Below, one piece after another: positions 1 through 9,087 of a DNA stretch of 64,000 nt. The DNA comes from Roseinatronobacter alkalisoli (GTDB taxonomy: Bacteria > Pseudomonadota > Alphaproteobacteria > Rhodobacterales > Rhodobacteraceae), in NCBI RefSeq assembly GCF_028745735.1, contig NZ_JAQZSM010000002.1, positions 1 to 64,000 on the forward strand, in the 5' to 3' direction. Made by a program: the position numbers and the translations under genes. The notes under the pieces are model-generated. The model had not been told where the DNA came from. It saw only the letters and a list, made by a program, of their open reading frames with translations, and ran no database searches. The first letter of the stretch is position 1. Every line of letters begins with the position of its first letter.

Positions 1-140
1 GGCCGCCCGCCCTGCAATTCAGCACGCGTGTATTCCTGATTCAGATAACGCTCCAGATACAACGCCGTCATCCCGGGATTGTCAGCATTGTCAAACCATT
101 CCTGTGAACGGTACTTCTTGGGGGGGGGCGTGTCAGACAT
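1..140 (-). CDS. IlvD/Edd family dehydratase (partial, N-terminus)
   Basis: The first 46 codons of a minus-strand gene that runs off the left edge, starting at an ATG at 138-140. The visible N-terminus has the segments KKYRSQEWFDN, DNPGMTALYLERYLN and AELQGGR, which I recognise as the conserved start of the IlvD/Edd dehydratases that act on sugar acids (L-arabonate/galactonate type). These Fe-S enzymes remove water from aldonates to give 2-keto-3-deoxy acids. The neighbouring LacI regulator and TRAP transporter fit uptake and breakdown of a sugar acid. The active-site residues lie outside the window, so the substrate is not determined. Confidence 0.75.
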   Translation of the reverse strand, partial: MSDTPPPKKYRSQEWFDNADNPGMTALYLERYLNQEYTRAELQGGR

Positions 141-239
141 GACGGTTTTGCCTTTGTAAATTGGGTCGTTCGGGCATTTGGACGGGTTGCAGACATGCGG
201 TATCGGCGCAGCTATGGAACTTTTATATCGGGGATCGCA

Positions 240-1277
240 TCATCCCCCCTTTTTCTGGCGTGATGTGCTGCTTCGGACCATCACGTCATAGCCAGCATCG
301 ATGATGCGTTGCTCGAGCGGAGTGCCATTCAGGTGATTCATTATCATGTTCACAGCCGTAAGGCCGGTTTCATAACGGTGTGTGCGCACGGATGAGATGG
401 TCGGCACCGAACAAGACACGACATCCAGATCATTGGACCCGACAATTCCCATCTGCTCGGGAACGCGAAGCCCGCGCCGCTGGCATTCGAACAACGCCCC
501 CAGGGCGACATCGTCATTGTTGCAAAACACTGCGTCTGCATCAGGTGCGCTGGCCAGCAGATCGGCCATTAACTGCCCGCCAACGGAATAAGCCGACGGG
601 TGGGGCGTTGTAATCACAAGCGCATCATCGGACAAGCCATGCGCGGACATGATGTCATTGTAACCGGCAAGGCGGCGTTGCGCGCGCGGGTCCATCCGCG
701 CGCCCAGAAAGCCGATCCGACGGTAACCCTGATCAATCAGATGGCGCACTGCCGCCCGCCCTGCATCCTGCTGATCGCAGCCAATCACCATATCTACAGG
801 GTCCGGTGTCGTTTCCATGACCTGCACGACAGGGCAGCCCATTTCCTGAAGCAATTGGCGCGCAGCTGCGGACTGATCGATACCTGCCACAATCATGCCA
901 GCAGGACGTTGCGTGGCAAAAACACGCAGCAGATCTTCCTCTCGTGTCAGCTTGTAACGGGTGTTCACGAATTGCGGAATATAGGTTGTCCCCTCCAGCC
1001 CATCCATGACGCCGCGCAGCAAGTCCGCGAAAATCTGGTTGGTTAGCGAAGGGATGACCACGCCGATCAAGCGCGAACGCGCAGATGCAAGCGCCTGCGC
1101 GGCTGGATTAGGAACATATCCCAGCGTTTTGACCGCATCCGCAATCTTGTCGCGCGTGTTCTGTGAGACCAGTTCCGGCTGGCGCAGCGCACGCGATACA
1201 GTGACAACGCTTACATTGGCACGCAGCGCAACATCAGATAGCTTTATCGCCTTCTTTTGTGCATTTTTCTCTCTCAT
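240..1277 (-). CDS. LacI-family transcriptional regulator (GntR/GntR-like sugar-acid type)
   Basis: A 345-residue regulator. The N-terminal helix-turn-helix (about residues 10-35, KLSDVALRANVSVVTVSRAL) and hinge (NPAAQALASARS) are followed by a periplasmic-binding-protein-like sensor domain opening with LIGVVIPSLTNQIFADLL. The start is placed at the ATG at 1275-1277, because the 20 codons upstream are not conserved-looking and the HTH would otherwise sit unusually deep. It is divergent from the TRAP transporter and next to the IlvD/Edd gene, so it probably controls both. The ligand is likely a sugar acid; this is inferred from context only. Confidence 0.9.
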   Translation of the reverse strand: MREKNAQKKAIKLSDVALRANVSVVTVSRALRQPELVSQNTRDKIADAVKTLGYVPNPAAQALASARSRLIGVVIPSLTNQIFADLLRGVMDGLEGTTYIPQFVNTRYKLTREEDLLRVFATQRPAGMIVAGIDQSAAARQLLQEMGCPVVQVMETTPDPVDMVIGCDQQDAGRAAVRHLIDQGYRRIGFLGARMDPRAQRRLAGYNDIMSAHGLSDDALVITTPHPSAYSVGGQLMADLLASAPDADAVFCNNDDVALGALFECQRRGLRVPEQMGIVGSNDLDVVSCSVPTISSVRTHRYETGLTAVNMIMNHLNGTPLEQRIIDAGYDVMVRSSTSRQKKGG

Positions 1278-1319
1278 TAGTGCAAGCCTGCATCCAGAAT
1301 AATGTAATTGGTATTTGAC

Positions 1320-1338
1320 AATGATATACGCTTTCATT
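1320..1338. promoter_or_regulatory. possible operator in the LacI/TRAP divergent region
   Basis: AATGA-N9-TCATT forms an imperfect 19-bp inverted repeat between the divergent LacI and TRAP genes, just after a TTGACA hexamer at 1315-1320. It lies where a LacI-type repressor would be expected to bind. There is only one copy and its centre is not symmetric, so support is weak. Confidence 0.3.
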
Positions 1339-1401
1339 TAGGCAATCACAACCGATTAATGGCTGGACCCAAGCTTTGATCATCCAAACCGGGAGGGGCC
1401 T

Positions 1402-1941
1402 GTGAAATATTTGGCGCGACTCGAACTGCTGGCCGTCCGACTGGGTGAATTTGCCCTTGTGGCTTTGCTCGCGGGTATGACCGTCATGGTTTTCGGCAAT
1501 GTTGTTCTGCGTTACGGCTTCAACAGTGGCTGGAATTTCTCCGAAGAAATGTCGCGCTATTTCTTCGTCTGGCTGGCGTTCATCGGCGCGATTCTGGCAT
1601 TCCGCGAATATAATCATATTGGCGTTGAAACCGTTGTGCGTATGTTTGGGCCTGTCGGGCGCAGGGTGTGTCTGGCGCTGACCAATCTTGTCATTCTGCT
1701 TTGCGCGTCTGTGCTGTTCTGGGGCACATGGGTGCAGCACCCGATCAACGCATCAATGACCGCGCCGGTCGTGGGGCTGCGGATGATCTGGGTTTATGGA
1801 ATTACCTATGTGACCGGTGGGTGCATCGCGTTGATGGCGCTGTTGCGGATCGTGCGCGCGATTACAGGGCGCACCCCCCCGCATGAAATGGCCCGATTCA
1901 CCGGCGAGTATGAAGAAGTTGAACAGAAGGAACAGCGTTAA
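1402..1941 (+). CDS. TRAP transporter small permease (DctQ family)
   Basis: A 179-residue four-helix membrane protein of the TRAP small-subunit family. The first helix is FALVALLAGMTVMVFGNVVLRY, followed by the family-typical SEEMSRYFFVWLAFIGA stretch and further helices around residues 95-115 and 130-150. The start is a GTG with GGGAGGGG immediately upstream. It ends in TAATG, sharing one base with the ATG of the large permease. It partners with the DctM-like and DctP-like products to import an organic acid by sodium-coupled transport. Confidence 0.93.
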   Translation: MKYLARLELLAVRLGEFALVALLAGMTVMVFGNVVLRYGFNSGWNFSEEMSRYFFVWLAFIGAILAFREYNHIGVETVVRMFGPVGRRVCLALTNLVILLCASVLFWGTWVQHPINASMTAPVVGLRMIWVYGITYVTGGCIALMALLRIVRAITGRTPPHEMARFTGEYEEVEQKEQR

Positions 1942-3218
1942 TGGTCCTTCTGATCTTCTTGGGAACACTGTTTTTCGGGCTGGCACTGGGGGTTCCGGTG
2001 GCTTTCGCGCTGATGTTCTGCGCGGTCGTTCTGATGACATGGATGGGGTTGTTCAACCCGCAGATCATCAGCCAGCAAATGGTGACCGGGGCGAATTCCT
2101 TTACCTTGCTGGCCATCCCGTTCTTTCTGTTGGCGGGTGAACTGATGAATGCGGGCGGCCTGTCCAAGCGGATTGTGGCATTTGCTGTGTCCTGCGTGGG
2201 CCATATACGCGGGGGCCTAGGCATTGTTGCGGTGATTGCGGCAGTGGTGATGGCATCGCTTTCGGGGTCGGCCGCAGCGGATTCGGCGGCGTTGGCGGCA
2301 ATCCTGATCCCGATGATGCGCGAGGCGGGCTATAACGTGCCGCGCGCTGCGGGGCTGATGGCCGCAGGCGGCGTGATTGCGCCTGTTATCCCGCCATCCA
2401 TTGCCTTCATCATCTTCGGGGTTGCGGCCAACGTGTCAATCACAGCGCTGTTCATGGGCGGGATCGTGCCCGGCATCATGATGGCGGCATCGCTGATCAT
2501 TGCATGGCTGATTGTGGCACGGCGCGAAAATGTAAAACCGCTGCCGCGGTGTTCGGGCCGTGAACGCCTGCGCGCCACGGCAGCGGCTGGCTGGGCATTG
2601 ATGATGCCGGTCATCATTCTTGGGGGGATTCGCTTTGGCATTTTTACCCCTACCGAAGCGGCGGTGATTGCTGCGGTTTATGCGCTGTTCGTGGGCATGT
2701 TTGTCTACCGAGAACTGAAAATAGCGCATCTGTATCATGTGTTGCTGAATGCCGCCAAAACCACATCTGTTGTCATGTTTCTGGTTGCTGCGGCGCTGGT
2801 CACATCATGGTTGATCACGCGCGCAAATATCCCCGCAGAAATCACACGCTTTCTGGGGCCGGTTCTGGACAACCCGAAACTGCTGATGCTGGTGATCGTA
2901 CTTCTTGTGCTGGTGGTTGGCACTGTTCTGGACCTTGCGCCGACGATCCTGATTCTGGTGCCGGTTCTGATGCCGGTCATCCGTGCGGCTGGAATTGATC
3001 CGGTCTATTTCGGGATCATTTTCGTGATGACCACCTGCATTGGCCTGCTGACGCCGCCGGTGGGTGTTGTTTTGAATGTGGTCAGCGGTGTGGCGCGCGT
3101 GCCCTTGGGCAAGGTGATCTGGGGCGTGTTGCCCTTCCTTGCAGCGCAAGTGGGCGTGTTGCTGGTGCTGATCGCATTCCCCGAACTTGTTCTGGTGCCG
3201 CTGCAATGGCTGCGCTGA
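1941..3218 (+). CDS. TRAP transporter large permease (DctM family)
   Basis: A 425-residue, roughly 12-helix membrane subunit of a TRAP transporter. Family hallmarks include FALMFCAVVLMTWMG near the N-terminus, SLSGSAAADSAALAAILIP, and GVIAPVIPPSIAFIIFGV, with the C-terminal repeat GLLTPPVGVVLNVVSG. The length is normal for the family. It is translationally coupled to the upstream small permease through a one-base overlap and is followed by the binding-protein gene. It forms the transport channel in the inner membrane. Confidence 0.95.
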   Translation: MVLLIFLGTLFFGLALGVPVAFALMFCAVVLMTWMGLFNPQIISQQMVTGANSFTLLAIPFFLLAGELMNAGGLSKRIVAFAVSCVGHIRGGLGIVAVIAAVVMASLSGSAAADSAALAAILIPMMREAGYNVPRAAGLMAAGGVIAPVIPPSIAFIIFGVAANVSITALFMGGIVPGIMMAASLIIAWLIVARRENVKPLPRCSGRERLRATAAAGWALMMPVIILGGIRFGIFTPTEAAVIAAVYALFVGMFVYRELKIAHLYHVLLNAAKTTSVVMFLVAAALVTSWLITRANIPAEITRFLGPVLDNPKLLMLVIVLLVLVVGTVLDLAPTILILVPVLMPVIRAAGIDPVYFGIIFVMTTCIGLLTPPVGVVLNVVSGVARVPLGKVIWGVLPFLAAQVGVLLVLIAFPELVLVPLQWLR

Positions 3219-3255
3219 GAAGAAGAAACCTGTTTTCACTATGGGAGGAAAGACC

Positions 3256-4263
3256 ATGAAAACCCTGACAAAACTAACCCTGACAACGGCGCTTGTTGCG
3301 GGTGTTGCAATGCCTGCGCTGGCAGATATCAGCACGCGCACCATTACAGTGTCCAATGGCGTTGCGGAATCCCACCCCGTTGGCGATGGTGTTGAAGCCA
3401 TGCGCGCCTGTATGACCGAACGCACAGACGGCGCATGGACGCTGAACGCGTTCTGGTCCTCGGCACTTGGCGACGACCTGACGGCAACGCAGGCGCTGCG
3501 GTCGGGCACGCAGGAAATGGTTGTGACGTCATCCTCGCCACTGGTCGGTATTGAACCGGCGCTGGGGGTATTCGACCTGCCGTTCCTGTTTTCCGATGCG
3601 GATGAAGCCGATGCCATTCTGGATGGCGATTTCGGGGATTTCATTGCAGAACGCATGGAAAATTCCGGTCTGGTCAATCTGGCCTATTGGGAAAACGGGT
3701 TCCGCAACCTGACCAATTCGGTGCGCCCCATCACCCGGCTGGAAGATTTTGACGGCATGCGCGTGCGTGTGATGCAAAACAACATCTTCCTGGATACGTT
3801 CCAGGCGCTTGGCACCAATGCCACGCCTATGGCCTTCGGCGAGGTGTTCACTGCGCTTGAAACCCGCGCCATCGACGCACAGGAAAACCCCTACGTGACG
3901 ATTGACACATCGCAATTCTATGAAGTGCAGGACTATCTGTCGGCCACGCAACATGCCTATACGCCGTTCATGGTCCTGTTCTCAGCTCCGATTTTTAACA
4001 CCTATTCGGAAACCGAGCAGGAAATCCTGCGCGATTGCGCTGTGGTGGGCCGTGACGTTCAGCGCAGCGTCAGCCGTGAATTGTCGGATGTGTCACTGAA
4101 CAACGTTCAGGAAGCCGGCATGGCGTTCAATGAACTGGACGGGGCCGAACTGAACCGCATTCGTGCCGCTGTTGAAGGTGTGTATGAAAAGCACGCCGAG
4201 TCCATCGGCATCGACGTGATCGATATGATGCAGGCAGAACTTGCCAAATTGCGCGGCGAATAA
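3256..4263 (+). CDS. TRAP transporter substrate-binding protein (DctP family)
   Basis: A 335-residue periplasmic solute-binding protein. The start at 3256 follows GGGAGGAAAGACC and gives a clear signal peptide ending MPALA-DIST. The mature protein has the DctP pattern: VFDLPFLFSDADEADAI, the WENGFRNLTNS segment typical of these proteins, and the conserved RVRVMQNN arginine that usually contacts the ligand carboxylate. It is the last gene of the TRAP operon and is followed by a strong terminator. The ligand is probably a sugar acid, judged from the adjacent dehydratase. Confidence 0.94.
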   Translation: MKTLTKLTLTTALVAGVAMPALADISTRTITVSNGVAESHPVGDGVEAMRACMTERTDGAWTLNAFWSSALGDDLTATQALRSGTQEMVVTSSSPLVGIEPALGVFDLPFLFSDADEADAILDGDFGDFIAERMENSGLVNLAYWENGFRNLTNSVRPITRLEDFDGMRVRVMQNNIFLDTFQALGTNATPMAFGEVFTALETRAIDAQENPYVTIDTSQFYEVQDYLSATQHAYTPFMVLFSAPIFNTYSETEQEILRDCAVVGRDVQRSVSRELSDVSLNNVQEAGMAFNELDGAELNRIRAAVEGVYEKHAESIGIDVIDMMQAELAKLRGE

Positions 4264-4277
4264 GTCGGTTTGATCCG

Positions 4278-4310
4278 CATGTGGGGGGCGCAGTCCCCCA
4301 CATGTTTTGA
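4278..4310 (+). terminator. rho-independent terminator after the TRAP operon
   Basis: A perfect 10-bp stem, CATGTGGGGG / CCCCCACATG, with a 7-nt loop, is followed by TTTTGACACTTTCTTT. It sits 15 bp after the stop of the binding-protein gene. Confidence 0.88.
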
Positions 4311-4337
4311 CACTTTCTTTATAAATGATGTGATGCG

Positions 4338-5237
4338 ATGACCCGCATGAACCCGACTCTGGTTGGTCTGGCCTTGATGCTGCTGGGCATGTTCCTTTTT
4401 GCGTCCAATGACGCGCTGGGGAAATGGCTGGTCAGCAGCTATTCGGTAGGACAGGTTCTGGCCATCCGCAGCCTTGCGGCTTTGGCGGTGTTGTTGCCGT
4501 TTCTGTATGCGTTCGGGTTTCGCAGGCTGTTTCATGTTGAACGCCCCGCCGTGCAGTTTGCGCGGGTTGTCCTGTCCACCGCCGAGGTGTTTTGCTTCTA
4601 TTTCGCGGTCCGTCACATGCCGCTTGCCGACACAATGACATTCTGGCTGGCTGCGCCCATTTATGTGGCAGTGCTGTCGCCCTTGTTGTTGCGCGAATCC
4701 GTCAGCCCCTTGCGCTGGGGTGCGGTTGTGTTCGGGTTTGTTGGTGTGCTCATTGCACTGAAACCCAGTGGCGAAGGGGCAGGGCTGGCCAGTCTTGTGG
4801 CCATCATCGGGTCACTGTGTTTTGCGTTGATGATGATTACAGGGCGCTATTTGCGTGGCACGCCCGACATGACGCTGGTGTTCTGGCAATTGATTGGTGC
4901 CGGTGTCGCTGGTGTTGTTGCGGCCCCTGTGGGCTGGTCCATGCCCGGCGTGTTTGACTGGGGCTTGTTGGCGCTGGTCGGCGTTGTGGCGATGGGGGCA
5001 CATCTATGCGTGAACCGCGCGCTGAAACTGGCCGATGCCGCCCTGATTGCACCGTTGCAGTATACATTGTTGCTTTGGGCCGTGATCCTTGGCTGGATAT
5101 TTTTCGGCGACATTCCGCGTTTGGCCATGTTGGCAGGGGCGGTGGTCATAATCCTGTCCGGGCTGGTGCTGGTACTGCCCGAACAACAGATCAAGGCCAG
5201 AATACTGCGTCGCTGGCGCAAAGAAAAACCCACCTGA
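4338..5237 (+). CDS. EamA/DMT-family transporter
   Basis: A 299-residue, ten-helix drug/metabolite transporter of the EamA (RhaT/YdcZ superfamily) type. It has two homologous five-helix halves: the first begins LVGLALMLLGMFLFASNDALGKWLV, the second near residue 150 (GLASLVAIIGSLCFALMMITGRYL). The fourth/fifth helix boundary AAPIYVAVLSPLLLRE is typical. It is likely a small-metabolite exporter of unknown substrate. It stands alone after the TRAP terminator, with no partner gene. Confidence 0.92.
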   Translation: MTRMNPTLVGLALMLLGMFLFASNDALGKWLVSSYSVGQVLAIRSLAALAVLLPFLYAFGFRRLFHVERPAVQFARVVLSTAEVFCFYFAVRHMPLADTMTFWLAAPIYVAVLSPLLLRESVSPLRWGAVVFGFVGVLIALKPSGEGAGLASLVAIIGSLCFALMMITGRYLRGTPDMTLVFWQLIGAGVAGVVAAPVGWSMPGVFDWGLLALVGVVAMGAHLCVNRALKLADAALIAPLQYTLLLWAVILGWIFFGDIPRLAMLAGAVVIILSGLVLVLPEQQIKARILRRWRKEKPT

Positions 5238-5402
5238 CTGCGTGGCCAGAGGGCGCTCTGGTCAGGGACAGAATATGCCTGAGTTTTGTCCCTGACGGAC
5301 TACGGGAAGAGCCAGCAGCAGGTCATTGTTTTCCCTTGATCATGCCGCAAAGAAGCCTCAGCCTCTTGGTGGCACCATCAGCAACGGAATGGCCAACGCC
5401 AA

Positions 5403-5846
5403 ATGATCATTGAAGAGGCATTGTTTGCTGACGCGAAAACGATAGCGAAGATACATCGGACTTCCAGACAGGAAGCAATGCCTTGGCTTCCGGTACTGCA
5501 CACTCCAGAAGAGGATATTTGGTACTTCAAGACCATGGTCCTTCCTGTGGAGAAGGTCTTGATCGCCCGCGAGGGCGTACACGCTGTCGGTTTCATTTCA
5601 GTGAATCAAGGATGGCTGAATCATCTCTATATTACTCCGGACCGTTGGGGATCTGGCTTTGGCACCAAGCTGCTGCAAGCAGCAAGGTCTGACTTAAGTT
5701 ATCTTCAGCTTTGGGTGTTCCAAAAGAATGCAAGGGCGCGGCACTTCTACTCTAAGCACGGGTTTTGTGAGTGCGAGTTTACTGATGGACAGAACAACGA
5801 AGAGAAGGTGCCCGATATCAGAATGGATTGGGCGCGCGACGATTGA
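5403..5846 (+). CDS. GNAT-family N-acetyltransferase
   Basis: A 147-residue single-domain GNAT. Visible elements are the beta4 strand AVGFISVNQ, the acetyl-CoA pyrophosphate-binding loop in LYITPDRWGSGFGTKLLQAA (a variant of the R/Q-x-x-G-x-G/A loop), and the C-terminal NARARHFYSKHGF segment that closes the fold. It has the usual length for the family. The substrate is unknown and the gene has no operon partner. Confidence 0.88.
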   Translation: MIIEEALFADAKTIAKIHRTSRQEAMPWLPVLHTPEEDIWYFKTMVLPVEKVLIAREGVHAVGFISVNQGWLNHLYITPDRWGSGFGTKLLQAARSDLSYLQLWVFQKNARARHFYSKHGFCECEFTDGQNNEEKVPDIRMDWARDD

Positions 5847-6237
5847 GGCGAATATCGGTTGTGCTTATGGCCGTTTCGTCCTGAAAATTTGTCGGTCGTC
5901 AGGCGTAAATGCTCGCGATAAGTGTTGGTAGGTTGTCCGCGCTATTTGACACTTCTCGCGATAGGGAGTCAGGCTCACTTTGTACAGGATGACCCAGGTC
6001 TTGAAGCAAGACGGTTGCGCGCTGCCTGGAAAATATCGGCGGAGACCTCCTCGCCTCCCCCTGCCGAACTCAATGATGATGCTGACTGCTGGAGCCGCAG
6101 CAAATTCGCAGAAGCGGCCTTCCTGCTTTACAAAATTGCGACAGAAATGCGCCCGGAAGAGTCGTGAATGTATTTCATTTTCGATCAACGTGAGGCTGAT
6201 TCCCAAAACGCAGATGGACTGAATCAGACCCGCATGT
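5847..6237. other. intergenic region with no recognised gene
   Basis: About 390 bp between the GNAT gene and the convergent queF. Reading frames of 80 or so codons exist on both strands but none resembles a known protein, and no RBS-supported start, hairpin terminator or RNA gene was seen. Confidence 0.55.
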
Positions 6238-6702
6238 TTACCCGCGCCCGCGATAGGGCGGTACGCCCTGATCAGGAACCCAGATATTGGCAGGCATAGG
6301 TCCGCTTTGCCAGAACACGTCGATAGGAATACCACCCCTTGGGTACCAATATCCGCCGATCCGCAGCCATGCAGGTTCAAGAAACTCCGCCAGTCGCCGA
6401 CCAATCGACACTGTGCAATCCTCGTGGAAAGCCCCGTGGTTTCGGAATGACCCAAGATAAAGCTTCAGCGACTTGCTTTCGACCAGCCATTCAGCTGGCA
6501 CATAGTCGATCACCAGATGTGCGAAATCGGGCTGGCCCGTCATTGGACACAGCGATGTAAATTCCGGCGCCACAAAGCGCACGTTATAGGACGTGTCGGC
6601 CTGCGGATTTTTCACCCGCTCAAGCATTGCGGCTTCGGGGCCTGATGGAAGTTCAGTTGTCCCGCCCAACTGTTGAAGTCCGCTATAGATACTTTCTGTC
6701 AT
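6238..6702 (-). CDS. queF: preQ0 reductase (NADPH-dependent 7-cyano-7-deazaguanine reductase)
   Basis: A 154-residue unimodular (type I) QueF, which reduces preQ0 to preQ1 with NADPH in queuosine biosynthesis. The catalytic cysteine lies in [12 protein letters not shown], followed by the QueF motif ESKSLK and the conserved [12 protein letters not shown] segment. The length matches the short YkvM-like form. It is the last gene of the queCDEF operon, 27 bp after queE. It belongs to the tunnelling-fold superfamily and acts in the cytoplasm. Confidence 0.96.
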   Translation of the reverse strand: MTESIYSGLQQLGGTTELPSGPEAAMLERVKNPQADTSYNVRFVAPEFTSLCPMTGQPDFAHLVIDYVPAEWLVESKSLKLYLGSFRNHGAFHEDCTVSIGRRLAEFLEPAWLRIGGYWYPRGGIPIDVFWQSGPMPANIWVPDQGVPPYRGRG

Positions 6703-6729
6703 TGCTCTTTTCCTTTTCTAGGGGGCCGG

Positions 6730-7437
6730 TCAAACACCGCGTTTGTTGCCCCAGATGAGTACGTGAAGCTGCGGAAGAATGCGGGGCATGAACCATTTGT
6801 CATCCATTACCCTTTCAACAAGCCACAGCAACCGATCCGCGCAAGCCTGTAAATCTACCGGGTGATCAGGATCGACGTCAGGATTTCCTGGCTGGAGGTA
6901 AAGTGGCAGGTCGGGAAACCGTGTGGCGGCGGCTTTGGCCCACGTGTAATCCGCATCGTCAAACACAACGATCTTCATCACGACTTTCGGCCCGTGGCTT
7001 GCCACATCCCTGCACTCTGCAAAGGCCTGCCAATCCACAGTCTCACCGCTTGAGGGTGGTTTGGGGCTGAGTACAAGCGTATCCAGATCGGCAAACCACG
7101 GCCGGGCGATTGAGCCTTGGGTCTCGCAGGCAAAGCGGTAGCCTTCGGACTTGCCGCGCATGATGACCGGGGCAAAGTCCTGTATAGCGGGATTGCCCCC
7201 CGACAATGACACTGTCAGGGGTTGCCCCCCAGACAGGGTGCGCACCCGGTCCCAAACGTCGTCCGCCGACATTTTCGCCCAGTCATGGCGATAGATGGTA
7301 TCAACTGCATGCAATGAATCGCACCAGCTGCAGCGATAGTCGCAGCCGCCCGCGCGGATAAAGACGGTAGGCTCGCCAATAAGCGCGCCTTCACCCTGAA
7401 CGGTGGGGCCAAAAATCTCGGCTATGCGCAGGCTCAT
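6730..7437 (-). CDS. queE: 7-carboxy-7-deazaguanine synthase
   Basis: A 235-residue radical-SAM enzyme that converts 6-carboxytetrahydropterin to 7-carboxy-7-deazaguanine. The N-terminal [17 protein letters not shown] and the cluster-binding CDYRCSWC motif (CX3CX2C) identify QueE, and LSGGNPAI follows. The start ATG at 7435-7437 overlaps the queD stop in an ATGA arrangement; a longer in-frame extension would run deep into queD and is unlikely. It is the third gene of queCDEF. Confidence 0.96.
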   Translation of the reverse strand: MSLRIAEIFGPTVQGEGALIGEPTVFIRAGGCDYRCSWCDSLHAVDTIYRHDWAKMSADDVWDRVRTLSGGQPLTVSLSGGNPAIQDFAPVIMRGKSEGYRFACETQGSIARPWFADLDTLVLSPKPPSSGETVDWQAFAECRDVASHGPKVVMKIVVFDDADYTWAKAAATRFPDLPLYLQPGNPDVDPDHPVDLQACADRLLWLVERVMDDKWFMPRILPQLHVLIWGNKRGV

Positions 7438-7787
7438 GGCCGGTACTCGGCCCAGGTCTTTGGCGTCTCTGACACTTTCACAGATGCTGTTTCCGGCCAA
7501 CGGACCTTGCACCAGTCATAGAAATGTTTGGCAAGGTTCTCTGCGGTTGAAGGCACATCCAGAATGTCATCAAGATGCCGGTGATCGAATGTGTTGTCTA
7601 CATAATCCTTCAGCGGTTTCAGCTCGTGATAATCGCGCACAAAGGCGTCAGCGTTCAATTCGGACGCTGCCAGCTCCACCACCACGATATAGTTGTGGCC
7701 ATGAAGCCGGAAACACTGATGATCCGGTGACAAATGCGACAGACGATGCGAGGCGGAGAAATGGAACTCTTTGCTGATCCGGTACAT
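7434..7787 (-). CDS. queD: 6-carboxy-5,6,7,8-tetrahydropterin synthase
   Basis: A 117-residue member of the PTPS family that converts dihydroneopterin triphosphate to 6-carboxytetrahydropterin. The zinc-binding histidines are in FHFSASHRL and RLHGHNY, and the catalytic cysteine is in [10 protein letters not shown]. The DHRHLDD segment and C-terminal [13 protein letters not shown] are typical of QueD. Its ATG overlaps the queC stop by one base (TAATG) and its stop overlaps queE, so the genes are translationally coupled. Confidence 0.96.
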   Translation of the reverse strand: MYRISKEFHFSASHRLSHLSPDHQCFRLHGHNYIVVVELAASELNADAFVRDYHELKPLKDYVDNTFDHRHLDDILDVPSTAENLAKHFYDWCKVRWPETASVKVSETPKTWAEYRP

Positions 7788-8488
7788 TATACATCCTCCC
7801 GGCTGGATATTGCCTGCCGCCAGTAATCACGATCATCATAGATTGTAGGATCTGGGATACCTGCCAGATAAAAGGCTTCGCGCCGTTCAACACAGGTGCC
7901 ACAACGCCCGCAATGCTGTGCGCCCCCTTTGTAGCAGGACCAGGTTTCGCCGAAGGGTGTTTTCACCCGCGCGCCTTCGGTCACGATATCGGCTTTAGTG
8001 CGCCGCACAAACGGCGTATAGAGCGCCACTTCCGCATATCCTTCCAGCGCGGCCCGCTGCATCTTGTCAAAGGCTTCGGTGAAGCCCGGGCGGCAATCGG
8101 GATAGATAAAGTGGTCACCACCATGCACAGCAGTCGCGACTGCATCGTCCCCGTTCGCTGCAGCTATGCCATAGGCGATGCTCAGCATTATGGCATTGCG
8201 GTTGGGAACAACCGTGATTTTCATGGTTTCCTCGGCATAATGGCCGTCCGGCACATCAATGCTATCTGTCAGGGCAGACCCCGTCAGACTGGCTCCGATC
8301 CCGCGCATATCGATCAGGTGATGCGGTACTGCCAGACGACGGGCGCAGGCAGTAGCGAACTCCAGTTCCTTGCGGTGGCGCTGACCGTAATCAAAAGACA
8401 CCAACCGGGAAAGGGCGCCTTGCTCCGCGACCAGATGGGCGAGCGACACGGAGTCCAGCCCGCCGGAGCAGATGACAATCGTCTTCAT
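7787..8488 (-). CDS. queC: 7-cyano-7-deazaguanine synthase (preQ0 synthase)
   Basis: A 233-residue ATP-dependent enzyme that converts 7-carboxy-7-deazaguanine to preQ0. The PP-loop SGGLDSVSLAHL is at the N-terminus, and the zinc site CYKGGAQHCGRCGTCVERR lies near the C-terminus. The start is taken at the ATG at 8486-8488, which is preceded by AAGGA about 9 nt upstream; the in-frame upstream codons overlap the riboswitch. It is the first gene of the operon and sits directly behind the preQ1-I riboswitch. Confidence 0.96.
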   Translation of the reverse strand: MKTIVICSGGLDSVSLAHLVAEQGALSRLVSFDYGQRHRKELEFATACARRLAVPHHLIDMRGIGASLTGSALTDSIDVPDGHYAEETMKITVVPNRNAIMLSIAYGIAAANGDDAVATAVHGGDHFIYPDCRPGFTEAFDKMQRAALEGYAEVALYTPFVRRTKADIVTEGARVKTPFGETWSCYKGGAQHCGRCGTCVERREAFYLAGIPDPTIYDDRDYWRQAISSREDV

Positions 8489-8490
8489 GT

Positions 8491-8532
8491 TTTCAGTCCT
8501 TGTTTTGTTAACCGGGTAGGCTGCGACCGGTG
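8491..8532 (-). promoter_or_regulatory. preQ1-I riboswitch upstream of queCDEF
   Basis: Read on the minus strand, ACCGG-UCGCAG-CCUAC-CCGGU is followed by UAACAAAACAAGGA. A 5-bp P1 stem (ACCGG/CCGGU) encloses the UCGCAG loop, then an A-rich tail. The loop CCU can pair with AGG of the tail as the pseudoknot. The loop and tail match the Thermoanaerobacter tengcongensis type preQ1-I aptamer almost base for base, from memory. The AAGGA is also the Shine-Dalgarno sequence of queC, so ligand binding should block translation. This is product feedback on preQ1 synthesis. Confidence 0.9.
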
Positions 8533-9087
8533 TTTCACGAACTAGCCAAACCTTGATCCGAACGCAACCAGGTTCGAGCGACAAGGCAAGGGCACAGTGC
8601 TGGCCAGGGTGCGCGATCTGGCTTGAACAACAGGCGTGTCCACGCCAAGACCGCACCCACGTCACCGCCGTGGTCGGTTGCAGAAAGCGCCGGACTGGGG
8701 CACCCCTTGTCGCAATTGGTGGCCCGCAACAGCTTTGTAACACTGGCCGGGCGCCATTCCGGGACCACCCCGTCCGCGATTGGAACCCCAAGGATGCGCC
8801 TTCACGATGGCTGAGATGGTATTCGTCGTCTGACGCAAAGCAGGGTTCATTGCACGGAGTAGCGTTGCGACAACGGCATCAGCGTGCCAAATGGGAAGGA
8901 CGCGCTGCCGCTTCGAGCGCTAGCAGAACACCAATCAGAGGAACGGGGGGAGGCATAGTCGTTCAGTTCTGAGCCTGATCCCTGCACAATTGTTGTCGTT
9001 GGCGGATATCACATGTCAGGTACCAACGCATGACCTTGGCAGTTGACGACCGCTCAGACCGTACACCCAGTGCGCAGACCTGTCACA
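8533..9087. other. intergenic region with no recognised gene
   Basis: About 550 bp between the riboswitch and the convergent end of the methyltransferase gene. Open frames up to about 140 codons occur on both strands, but none shows a recognisable family motif or RBS-supported start. No tRNA-like or repeat structure was seen. It may hold decayed coding sequence. Confidence 0.5.

Noticed and set aside
1315-1343. A sigma-70 promoter (TTGACA) for the TRAP operon
   Set aside because: TTGACA is perfect, but the hexamer 17 bp downstream is TTAGGC, too far from TATAAT to claim.
8535-8972. Frames of 63-139 codons between queC and the methyltransferase
   Set aside because: They lie on both strands over the same bases and show no domain or start support.
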